This document shows, in pieces, positions 1 to 7,058 of a DNA stretch of 14,038 nucleotides. The stretch lies in NCBI GenBank assembly GCA_000482145.1, contig AUXH01000510.1, positions 1 to 14,038 of the forward strand. Reading direction: 5' to 3'. Position 1 is the first letter of the stretch, and each line of letters begins with the position of its first letter. The stretch comes from Strigomonas culicis (taxonomy: Eukaryota; Euglenozoa; Kinetoplastea; Trypanosomatida; Trypanosomatidae). Under the pieces are notes generated by a model. That model saw nothing but the letters and a program-made list of their open reading frames with translations. It ran no database searches and was not told where the DNA came from. Made by a program: the position numbers and the translations under genes.

Positions 1-262
1 TACTGTTCTTTTTTTTTTATCGTATATAGCGAAAACATCTTTTCTTGATACACCGTTTATTATTTTGTTTTTTGAATGTAATGAAAGATAAATAAAAAAA
101 GTAAAGTACTATTACATTTATAATAGTTCACGTCTATGATTGTCATGATTTATAGACAGTGTCTTTTTTTTTCCTTCTTCTTCTTCATTCTTTCAGGTAT
201 TGTCCTGTAGCGACATGTATATAGAAGAAAGAAGGTTTAAAAAAAAAAATGCGTCTGCAAAA

Positions 263-298
263 ATGTGCGTGTGTGTGTGTGTGCGCACGCGCGCATGT
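263..298. repeat. 36-bp alternating purine-pyrimidine tract (GT then GC-rich), possible Z-DNA
   Basis: Purines and pyrimidines alternate without a break over 36 bases: a GT repeat passes directly into a CG/CA-rich block (gcgcacgcgcgcatg). Such tracts, particularly with CG steps, are classic candidates for left-handed Z-DNA under negative supercoiling. The alternation is visible directly; the structure is inference. Confidence 0.8.
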
Positions 299-381
299 TC
301 ATACACTCGAGCTTTTGCACTCGATAAATGAAGGATTCTCTTTGTTTTTTTTTACATATGGTATATATGCACTGATGTATT

Positions 382-452
382 ACTTTCCTCTCTCCCTTGC
401 TCTCTATCTTTCTTTCTCCTTGTTATGATAATGCTGGTTTCCTCTTCTTTAG
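382..452 (+). promoter_or_regulatory. Probable spliced-leader acceptor for the 557-2590 gene
   Basis: A C/T-rich tract (about 382-420 and 438-450) ends at the AG at 451-452, and the next ATG is the start codon at 557, giving a leader of about 104 bases. A second, weaker candidate AG lies at 539-540 after a T-rich run, which would leave a leader of only 16 bases. Both give the same protein. Confidence 0.65.
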
Positions 453-556
453 TCAAGATAGACCATTCATAGATAAATTCAGAATAATACTAATACAGTA
501 CACTTTTAGATCCAAATTGTTATTATTATTCTTTATTTAGTTAGACCAAAAAGAAA

Positions 557-884
557 ATGTACAACACTTCATCATTTCCACTACCCACTCCGACTGCCGC
601 AGTTCCACCCCATCTAGTCAATACCACTACCACCAGTGATGTCACCAATATCCCTCCACATCATAATACAACGTTAGAAAAGCACCTAAACACACAAGTT
701 CAACTCTTGTTAGAAGAAGTGAATGGCCTACGGCGCTGCTTAGCGACGCAGGCAACTGTAAGTAATAATAATAATATGCAGACCGCGCCACCCAAAAAGG
801 CCATTCGGACAAAGTCCACTTCGTCAAATCTATCGACAAAGCGACACCTTATTTCATCTTATCGAAATTATGTTCTGAACTTAG

Positions 885-917
<33 letters not shown>

Positions 918-1549
918 CCATTAAAAAAAGAAGATCAACCACTCCCACCACCACTCACACGAATGCAAATTACGAAACCAAAGTTGCCTTTGGGCGTTGC
1001 ATGCGCATTCCCAACACGCAGCTAAATAACAATAGCAATAATAATAATAATAATAATAATACGAATAATAGTGGAGATGAAGGGAATCGCACGCGGCCGC
1101 CCTCGGCTCACAGCCGTGAGATCCCGCTACAGGGCAGCGCGTTGGGCTGCACACTCGCCCTTCCAGATGGTCCCGCCCATTCTCTGCCGCACAGTTATCA
1201 GCTCGACACCACCACCACTGCTGCTGCGGCTGCTGCTGCTGCAGTGCCGAGGGGTCATACTACTGCTACCAATAATAATTATAATAACAATGAGGTGCCG
1301 CCCTACTATTGGCGGTCTGCCATCCCCGACCGCTATTCAGTGGCGGCGGCGCCGACCACAACAACAATGATGATGAATCACACGAATCATGTCAATGCTG
1401 GTACGTACCCTGCTAACGGTGACTATTACATGGTGGTGCAGCCTGTTCCAGCTGACGCAGTGCCACCCGCACCCACACCTGTGGCAATGGTGGCGAACGA
1501 TCCGAACCCCGATATTCAATATATACCGCTTCCTGCAGAGGCGAATAAC

Positions 1550-1582
<33 letters not shown>

Positions 1583-2590
1583 AATAATAGTGTGTTGTTG
1601 TTAACTGAATCCTTACGCGTGAAGGATATGTACATTCAGCAGCTCACACACACACTCATCGAAGTGGAGAACAGTATGAACACGACTAATAGTAACAACA
1701 CTGTCATGAACAATGAAAAACGAAGAAGTGCTGTGCTGCTCCTCACGGAAAAGCTATTGGAGGTGCAAAAACAAAATGCGGCGCTGCAGGACGCGATGGA
1801 GACCCAAAAGAAGAGCCACGAAAAAGACCTCTTAGCCCTACACGCGTTTTACAAGAATGAAATGGATGCGTTGCAGACGTACCAGAATAATAATAATCAA
1901 ACGAATAATCAAAACATTGATAATGGCTACATTGCCGATGTCTTGGAGCAACTGCAGAACACGCAGAAAAAACTAACGGCGTGGGAGCAGTGGTATGTCA
2001 CGCAGGGGCGTGCGGCGGCGGCAGCAACACCAACACCAAACACAGAGGCGCCGCCGCCACCGCCACCGGCGGAGGAGGCGGAGGCGGCTCCGACGAAGAA
2101 GGACCACACGCGACGCCACTCGCGGCGGCGGCACCGGCGCCACTCGCACCGCTCCGGCGATCTGCGCGCCGCGGCCCACTCGACGACGGAGGCAGTGGCA
2201 GAGGCACAGGACAGCCACAATCTGCGGCACGCGCAGCGGTATCTGTCGGCGTTTCGATACCAAGAAGAGGTTTCCCCGCACGCGAATCATGCCAGTTTTG
2301 CGCATCCGGCCGTCACGGACCGCATGCAGTGCTCCCTCATCCACGACAAGCATTTGAACGCGGGCGCGTCCGAGGAGGACGCGGATGACGGCCGCGGCCA
2401 TCAGCGGACGATTGATCTCCTCGCCCAGGAGGCGCTGCGGCGGCAGTATGCGCTATATGAAAAAGATGCCATTCTCTCTCGCTTCCGACAGATGCTGAAG
2501 GAAGAGGGAGAAGGAGAGGGAGAGGGAGAGGGGGTAGAAGGAAATCAAGAAAAAAATGACACAGAGGATCGGGATAAGGAAACACAATAA
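557..2590 (+). CDS. Asn-rich coiled-coil protein of unknown function
   Basis: I do not recognise this 677-residue protein. The start is the first ATG after the splice acceptor. The N-terminal half is low complexity: Asn runs at about residues 111-120, 156-172 and 330-344, coded mainly by AAT, plus Thr and Ala runs near 217-232. A predicted helical/coiled-coil segment covers about 345-445 and contains the hexamer VLLLTE twice (346 and 393). Further on come an Ala/Pro/Glu-rich linker, a His/Arg-rich basic cluster at about 516-535 that could act in nuclear targeting or nucleic-acid binding, a second probable helix at about 616-650, and a Gly-Glu repeat close to the C-terminus. No catalytic motif, signal peptide or membrane segment is visible. 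Composition shifts from A/T-rich to GC-rich along the gene. A structural or scaffold role is a guess. The reading frame is well supported; the function is not. Confidence 0.85.
887..916 (+). repeat. (AAT)10 microsatellite encoding ten Asn
   Basis: Ten perfect AAT units in frame inside the 557-2590 gene. The same triplet recurs, interrupted, later in the gene and in the spacers, so slippage is the likely origin and length should vary between strains. Confidence 0.95.
1024..1075 (+). repeat. Interrupted AAT repeat encoding a second Asn run
   Basis: AAT/AAC codons interrupted by single Ser (AGC) and Thr (ACG) codons; the longest pure block is eight AAT. The interruptions suggest an older repeat than the one at 887-916. 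Confidence 0.9.
1544..1588 (+). repeat. AAT repeat encoding a third Asn run
   Basis: Five Asn codons, one Thr codon (ACT) and then nine AAT units, directly before the predicted coiled-coil segment of the 557-2590 protein. Confidence 0.92.
2500..2533 (+). repeat. Purine-only GAGGGA-type repeat encoding Gly-Glu repeats
   Basis: A homopurine run of repeated gagggagaaggag-like units near the 3' end of the 557-2590 gene encodes alternating Glu and Gly. Homopurine repeats are prone to slippage and can form triplex DNA. Confidence 0.8.
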
Positions 2591-2938
2591 TAAAAGAACT
2601 AATCTCTTATTATTATTATTATGAACGTTGTATCATAGAAAGATAGATATACAAATCAAAAAAAAAAATATATATGACAATGACAATGAAAAATCATTAC
2701 TATTTTTTTATTTATTATGGTTACTATTAGATTGATAGAAGAACAAAGATACGAATCTATCAATACATACATATAAGTATATCTGTGTGGTCGTAGTCGT
2801 TGTTGTTATTAGCTTTCTTGTTGGTGTGTTATATTTGTATGAAAACGGATGAATGCATATCTTTCTTCTTCCCCTTATCTTATTTTATTTCTTTCTTTCT
2901 TTTCTTTTGTAGCTACGCACATAAAAAAAAAAGAGATA
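2591..2938. other. Spacer between the two genes of unknown function
   Basis: A/T-rich, with an ATT repeat just after the stop codon (about 2608-2622), A and T homopolymers, and the acceptor tract of the next gene at its right end. It would hold the 3' UTR of the first gene and the short leader of the second. No separate gene is seen. Confidence 0.75.
2860..2912 (+). promoter_or_regulatory. Probable spliced-leader acceptor for the 2939-4894 gene
   Basis: About 50 bases of nearly pure C/T end in TGTAG with AG at 2911-2912. The first ATG downstream is 2939, giving a 26-base A-rich leader. The tract lies inside the longest possible open frame (which opens at 2849), so it decides the start: an mRNA spliced here cannot use 2849. 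Confidence 0.8.
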
Positions 2939-4894
2939 ATGTATTATAACAACACACTTTTTCAGCTGGAAGAAGACGAAGATGAGGTGTACTTTCAACG
3001 TGATAACAACAACAATAATGATAATAATAGCAATCGGAACAGCAAAGGCAACGTGTCCAGCTCACCTTTTGTTTTCCACACCGCCACGGCTGCCATCCCC
3101 GCTTCCCCCTCCGCTCAAACCGTGCCCTCCGCCCTACAGCGTCGGCGTCGAACGATGATCAGCCTCCTACAAGAGGTAAAACAAAACAATAATATTAATA
3201 ATGCGACTGCTGCGGATACGAATAAAGAGAAGGAGAAGAAGGAAGGAGAGCGAGTCGATGTTAGCAGGAGCCTCAAACATTTGCTGCATCCAGCGAACAA
3301 CAAGTCTAAACATGGACACCCGGGAGGAAGGGAGGGGGAGGGCGGCCAGTTAAGGAATTCCTTCGCGGTGGAGAGCATTTCTGATTTCAGCAGTGATGAC
3401 AATGATGCTGAACATATAAACCTTACGGACGTCAATCCTACTCCGCGTCAGAAGCACAATAAAAAGAATGTGTTCACCATGTTTGAAGATCAGTTTGCAA
3501 CACCGCCCGCCACACGAAAACTGGAAACCACCCAACAACAACAACAACAGAAGACTAGTCAACCCAATAAAAAAAGTAAAAGGAGTATAAAAGACTTTTT
3601 TGAATCGGTTGTCGATGAAAGGGAGAAGAACATCACAAACGATGCTCATCCTGACAAACCGAAAAGTAAGACAAAAACAATACTATCGCTGGAAGACGAA
3701 GAAGTTATTTATAAAACTAATAATAATAATAGCAATAATCATAATATTTTCCAGCACACATCCCTTCACAGCCACAACAACACGAATAATCGTGTGATTA
3801 CTAAAGGCAAGATCAAAAATTTGCTGTTGCAAACGTTTTCCATCAAACAGCATCAAAACAATAATAACACTAATAATAACCCGAATCAACCTCCCACGAT
3901 CCATCCACCGCCCACCGCCGCCTCCTCCGCCACTAAAAAGNTGATTCTGCAAGTGCTGAACCGGCATGGTCTTGCGGCGAAACAGGTGATTTCGTTTCTC
4001 ACCACAGCCTATGAAAAATGGCTCCTCGACGCTGAGCAGCTCCTCACGTATGACTACACACTGCTGTTGCGTCCGTCGTCGCTGGCAGAGAAGGCGCATT
4101 CATCTCCTCCTCCTCCTCCTGTGACTCCAGCCGCGCTGGACAATGTTGACTTGATCTTTCAATTCGAACATGTGGAGGCGGCCTTTTCAATGGCGCGCCT
4201 GTATGGTCGTATTATTTACTATAAACCACAACCATCACAGCAACAGCATACCAATACTAATAGTTTTGAAGGCTGCACGCTGATTCTTCCAGAACACCTG
4301 CTCCCCTCACTGCACCTAGGCAGCCTGGCGACAGGCCCCGCGGGCCCACAGTCGAATTTATTATTTCTCCACAAACCCTTTTTTCTCTTTCCCTCGCTCC
4401 GGCTCGTGCTGGCGGCCTACACCATCACTTCCTACGCGCTGCTGCAGCAGGAAAAAGAGTCCGCGGTGCGGACGGAGCGGCGCCAACGGCAGCGCCCGCC
4501 GCCGCCGACCGGCGGTGCGCCGCGCGAAACGTGTGATGTTGCTGTGGACGGGTCGCAGCTGCTTGCCTGCATGACGCCGCCCACGCGCGCCACGACGGCC
4601 GCCATGTATGTGCCTTCCGCGACGAAATCGCTGCCCCCGACGCCGTTTAAGAACAGTTTTTACGACCCGTTTGGGGCGCTGCCGGAGTATAGCTATCCGC
4701 CGCACGCGACCGATCCGACGGATGAAGAAGTGGTGGAGGATGGCGAGGATGGGCAAACGGCGGATGCGGCGCCGCTGGACACCGTGGGCCTTGGGTTTGA
4801 GCGCGGGCCAGACAGCGGCTGGTATGTGGCACCAGATATTCTGTTTTCCATCTACAGCAGCATGAATGAGAAGCGCGACACGATGAATCCGTGA
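2939..4894 (+). CDS. Two-part protein of unknown function: disordered Asn-rich N-terminal half, folded C-terminal half
   Basis: I do not recognise this protein, 651 residues from the chosen start. The open frame reaches back to 2849, but those 30 codons include the translated pyrimidine tract of the splice acceptor, so 2939 is preferred. Residues 1 to about 330 are polar and low complexity, with Asn runs, a Gln run at 199-204, an acidic start (11-16), and a short motif of the form Arg/Lys-Ser/Thr-hydrophobic-Lys-x-[Leu/Phe]2 near 71, 110, 215 and 290. The copy at 215-221 (RSIKDFF) resembles a PCNA-interacting peptide but lacks its usual Gln. From about 336 the sequence turns GC-rich and looks globular, with a helical start, hydrophobic strands around 405-505, a Pro-rich linker, and an acidic stretch near 592-613 before the C-terminus. 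One base (3941, codon 335) is undetermined and can be Met, Leu or Val. No enzyme motif is seen. Confidence 0.85.
   Translation: MYYNNTLFQLEEDEDEVYFQRDNNNNNDNNSNRNSKGNVSSSPFVFHTATAAIPASPSAQTVPSALQRRRRTMISLLQEVKQNNNINNATAADTNKEKEKKEGERVDVSRSLKHLLHPANNKSKHGHPGGREGEGGQLRNSFAVESISDFSSDDNDAEHINLTDVNPTPRQKHNKKNVFTMFEDQFATPPATRKLETTQQQQQQKTSQPNKKSKRSIKDFFESVVDEREKNITNDAHPDKPKSKTKTILSLEDEEVIYKTNNNNSNNHNIFQHTSLHSHNNTNNRVITKGKIKNLLLQTFSIKQHQNNNNTNNNPNQPPTIHPPPTAASSATKKXILQVLNRHGLAAKQVISFLTTAYEKWLLDAEQLLTYDYTLLLRPSSLAEKAHSSPPPPPVTPAALDNVDLIFQFEHVEAAFSMARLYGRIIYYKPQPSQQQHTNTNSFEGCTLILPEHLLPSLHLGSLATGPAGPQSNLLFLHKPFFLFPSLRLVLAAYTITSYALLQQEKESAVRTERRQRQRPPPPTGGAPRETCDVAVDGSQLLACMTPPTRATTAAMYVPSATKSLPPTPFKNSFYDPFGALPEYSYPPHATDPTDEEVVEDGEDGQTADAAPLDTVGLGFERGPDSGWYVAPDILFSIYSSMNEKRDTMNP
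3533..3550 (+). repeat. CAA/CAG repeat encoding six Gln
   Basis: Five CAA codons followed by CAG within the disordered half of the 2939-4894 protein. Confidence 0.9.
3941..3941. other. Undetermined base inside the 2939-4894 coding sequence
   Basis: A single N as the first base of codon NTG (residue 335), in frame on both sides. TTG, CTG, GTG and ATG all keep the frame open, so the gene is not broken by it. It falls where A/T-rich disordered coding sequence gives way to GC-rich coding sequence. Confidence 0.97.
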
Positions 4895-4979
4895 GCGATG
4901 CATTTTTCGTTTGCTGTTGTTTCTTTCTTTCGTTATTCTGCTTTTTTTATTATTATCATATGCTCTATAAATCGAATAC

Positions 4980-5010
4980 AAAAAAAAAATGTTTTTGCAT
5001 TTTTTTTTAG
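4980..5010 (+). repeat. Perfect 11-bp hairpin of A9TG / CAT9, followed by AG
   Basis: Arms at 4981-4991 and 4998-5008 are exact reverse complements around a six-base loop. The right arm is a T9 tract directly followed by AG (5009-5010), so it could itself be a weak splice acceptor hidden in a stem. It sits in the 265-base spacer before COX19, which otherwise holds only T-rich low-complexity sequence and the stronger acceptor at 5098. Confidence 0.8.
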
Positions 5011-5066
5011 TGGCAGTCATCACCATCAAAGGGTAACTATCCGTCTGGAAACACACAGAGGCAAAC

Positions 5067-5098
5067 CTCTCTCTCTCACTCTCCCTTTCTTTCTACAG
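5067..5098 (+). promoter_or_regulatory. Probable spliced-leader acceptor for COX19
   Basis: An almost pure C/T tract ends in CTACAG, with AG at 5097-5098. The first ATG downstream is the COX19 start at 5160, giving a 61-base leader that contains a T7A8 self-complementary element (about 5109-5123). Confidence 0.8.
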
Positions 5099-5159
5099 CA
5101 AATATATATTTTTTTAAAAAAAAGAAAGCAGATACTAATTAGGAGCCCCCCGCTAGTGC

Positions 5160-5558
5160 ATGTCCATCCAGACGACGACACGCATCGCCGCGAAGGCGCC
5201 GGACCTGGGCGCCTTCCCACTCGATCACTACCGCGAGTGCAAGGCGGAGATCGAGGCCTACTACCACTGCCTCAAGGCGAACGATTACGTGGCGCCGCTG
5301 TGCCGCGACGGTGTGCGGGAGTATCTGCAGTGCCGCATGGACCGCGGCCTCATGAAGTCGAACGACCTCTCCAGTTTCAACATCCCGACGACAGAGTTCG
5401 TGCTGACGCGGCAGCACCGCGAGGACCTGCGAGAGCAGTGGATCCGGCAGAAGAAGAACCAGTCGTCCGCGGAGTGGAAGGAGGCGTACGTCAAGGAGGA
5501 CATCCACATCCCGGACGGCTTTGAGCAGACCAAGTCGGGGCCCTCGGGCACGACATGA
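5160..5558 (+). CDS. COX19: Cytochrome c oxidase assembly protein COX19, twin CX9C
   Basis: COX19 is a small soluble protein of the mitochondrial intermembrane space needed to assemble cytochrome c oxidase, with a role tied to copper delivery and redox state. This 132-residue protein shows the family signature: Cys27-x9-Cys37 and Cys48-x9-Cys58, which would form two disulfides in a helix-turn-helix (CHCH) fold after import by the Mia40/Erv1-type pathway. The residues around it also fit COX19: FPLDHYREC before the first Cys, and YLQCRMDRGLM at and after the last. There is no cleavable presequence, as expected for this import route. Residues 66-132 are a charged C-terminal extension, longer than the short yeast tail and predicted partly helical. 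The start is the first ATG after the acceptor. Its codons are GC-rich, in strong contrast to its flanks. Other CX9C proteins are less likely because of the RMDRGLM block. Confidence 0.93.
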   Translation: MSIQTTTRIAAKAPDLGAFPLDHYRECKAEIEAYYHCLKANDYVAPLCRDGVREYLQCRMDRGLMKSNDLSSFNIPTTEFVLTRQHREDLREQWIRQKKNQSSAEWKEAYVKEDIHIPDGFEQTKSGPSGTT

Positions 5559-5980
5559 AGGTGATGGTTGGTGCATGTGAATGACATTGCGCGTGGCCTC
5601 GCTTCTTCGGACGCGCCCGTCGGCATGAAGATGTCCCTCACAAAAACCAAAATTGAATCTTTTAAAAAAAAAGGATTCTTCTTTTTTGTTGTTGTTGTTG
5701 TGTGCCTGTAGGATGGTTATGAGTGGTGGTGTTAATGGTGATACATGGAAACGTCATAAACACAATTATTAATACTTTAAAAAAAAAAGTACATGCTGTG
5801 GACTTCGGAAATTACTACAACAAATAAGAAAGAAAAGGGAGAAAACACATTCTTACGATGTGCTTTTTGTTTTCCTGCGCTGTTGTTATGATCACCCATA
5901 CGGCTCTCTCTTTGCCTGCTTCTCTGTTATTATATATAACTCCAAAAAGAAACAAGAAAAAAAACGCGAAACCGTTCACC
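5559..5980. other. COX19-FCF1 spacer
   Basis: The first 90 bases after COX19 (to about 5650) stay GC-rich and then give way to A/T-rich sequence with (GTT)n at about 5688-5700. Two A-tract hairpins are present: GAATCTTTT with AAAAGGATTC (5655-5679, one bulged base) and TACTTT with AAAGTA (5773-5791). The right end carries the FCF1 acceptor and leader. No separate gene is supported. Confidence 0.7.
5899..5949 (+). promoter_or_regulatory. Probable spliced-leader acceptor for FCF1
   Basis: A C/T-rich tract at about 5902-5931 is followed by a short A/T stretch and AG at 5948-5949, with another AG at 5955-5956. The first ATG afterwards is 5981. The acceptor is inside the longest open frame, which opens at 5858, and so argues for the start at 5981. 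Confidence 0.6.
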
Positions 5981-6667
5981 ATGGGACACGTAAAGCAGAA
6001 GAAGGAGCACACGATTAAAAAGATGCTCATGAAAGAAAAGAGCCTGTCCTTGAAGAAAAAGCGCGAGGCGGAGAGCTATCACGCGTCGACGCAGAGCAAA
6101 CAGATCCGCCACGACGACACGGTCACGGAACAGGCGAAGCGGGACATGGCCTCCGTGCAGTTTCGCAAATTGCAGCTGACGCAGAACGACAGCCGCGAGG
6201 CGAACAACAACGCGAACAACGCGATCATCCAGAACAACATGTTCCTGAGCTCGAACCAGAATCTGGGACCCCCTTTCCGGATCTGGCTGGATACGAACTT
6301 CATCAACTTCTCCCTTCAGAACAAGATCAACATTGTCGAAGGCTTGATGGACTGCCTCCTCGCAAAAGTGATCCCGTGCGTGTGTAGCTGCGTCATCGCG
6401 GAGCTGGAGAAGCTCGGCAAAAAGTTTGCCCTCGCGCTGAAGCTGATTCTGAAGGACAAGCGATTTGAGCGCCTCTACTGTGAGAACCAGTACGCGGATG
6501 ATTGCGTTGTGGCGTGCGTCTCTAAGGCGCCCATTTACATAGTAGCGACGTGCGATCAGGAGCTGAAGCGGCGCCTGCGAAAGATCAACGGCGTCCCCAT
6601 CATGTACATCTCCAAACATCGTTACACAGTCGAGCGACTGCCAGAGGCATATGGGGCACCACCGTGA
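5981..6667 (+). CDS. FCF1: rRNA-processing endonuclease FCF1/UTP24, PIN domain
   Basis: FCF1 (Utp24) is the nucleolar PIN-domain endonuclease of the small-subunit processome, needed for early cleavages that release and mature 18S rRNA. The 228-residue product begins with the conserved basic start MGHVKQKKEHTIKK. The PIN core runs from about 100 to 220: LDTNFINFS with Asp104, AELEKLGKK with Glu141, YADDC with Asp173 and Asp174, and VATCDQELKRRLRKI with Asp192, followed by GVPIMYISKHRYTVERLPEAYGAP. The acidic residues expected to hold the catalytic metal are all there, so it should be active. It is longer than the yeast and human proteins (about 190-200 residues); the extra length is in the region before the PIN core, which includes an Asn-rich stretch (about 75-86). 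The segment just before YADDC is about two residues shorter than in human FCF1. The frame continues upstream to 5858, but the conserved N-terminus and the acceptor both point to 5981. Confidence 0.97.
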   Translation: MGHVKQKKEHTIKKMLMKEKSLSLKKKREAESYHASTQSKQIRHDDTVTEQAKRDMASVQFRKLQLTQNDSREANNNANNAIIQNNMFLSSNQNLGPPFRIWLDTNFINFSLQNKINIVEGLMDCLLAKVIPCVCSCVIAELEKLGKKFALALKLILKDKRFERLYCENQYADDCVVACVSKAPIYIVATCDQELKRRLRKINGVPIMYISKHRYTVERLPEAYGAPP

Positions 6668-7058
6668 GATCATCGTTCATGTTTGTATGCATCTTAAAAA
6701 AAAAGAAAAAAGTAATCGAAACGGTTTCATCTTTGTATGGAAGACGGAAAAATAAAGCAAAAACAATAATTATTATTATCAGCAGCAGCAGCAACATTGC
6801 CATATTATTAAATTGTAACAACTACGAATCATTGGAAACCAGAGTATGTATTTATGCATGAAAAAAAAATCACAATACGATCTCGAGTGCTCATCCTTAC
6901 CACAACTCTCATGATTCGCATCATCCGTATCATCATCACTCGTTTCATTTTTTTTCTTATCATTCTTATGATTATGTAGGGACAGCAACACTTGTCGATC
7001 GTGCCTCACAACCGTTCTGCACATCTAGAAATAGTTCGACGTATATATAAACAGAAGA
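6668..7058. other. Spacer between FCF1 and the 7059-8051 gene
   Basis: A/T-rich with A9-type homopolymers, an ATT repeat running into a short (CAG)4 block at about 6768-6793, and CAT-rich sequence before the acceptor of the next gene. Probably the FCF1 3' UTR and the leader of the next gene. No small gene is supported. Confidence 0.7.
6932..6979 (+). promoter_or_regulatory. Probable spliced-leader acceptor for the 7059-8051 gene
   Basis: A pyrimidine-rich stretch with a T9 run ends near TATGTAG, with AG at 6978-6979. The first ATG downstream is 7059, giving a 79-base leader. Confidence 0.65.

Larger units (their letters stand above)
1..556. other. Left non-coding flank and 5' leader of the first gene
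   Basis: No credible coding sequence on either strand. The stretch is A/T-rich with T and A homopolymers. It holds an alternating purine-pyrimidine tract at 263-298 and a pyrimidine-rich tract ending at an AG near 451. The left part is probably the 3' UTR of an unseen upstream gene or intergenic DNA; the right part is the leader of the gene starting at 557. Confidence 0.7.

Noticed and set aside
4379..4450. Membrane helix in the 2939-4894 protein
   Set aside because: Residues about 481-505 are hydrophobic but include Pro, Arg and polar residues, and lie within a folded-looking region; more likely a buried helix or strand.
4361..5056. 231-codon open frame on the - strand
   Set aside because: Antisense to the GC-rich end of the 2939-4894 gene; Arg/His-rich composition typical of a shadow frame, and it runs into spacer DNA.
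4898..5524. 208-codon + frame overlapping COX19
   Set aside because: Overlaps COX19 in another frame; the first part translates a pyrimidine-rich spacer and the rest is Arg/Pro/Gly-rich out-of-frame sequence.
5930..6673. 247-codon open frame on the - strand
   Set aside because: Lies fully antisense to FCF1, whose conserved PIN domain establishes the + strand.
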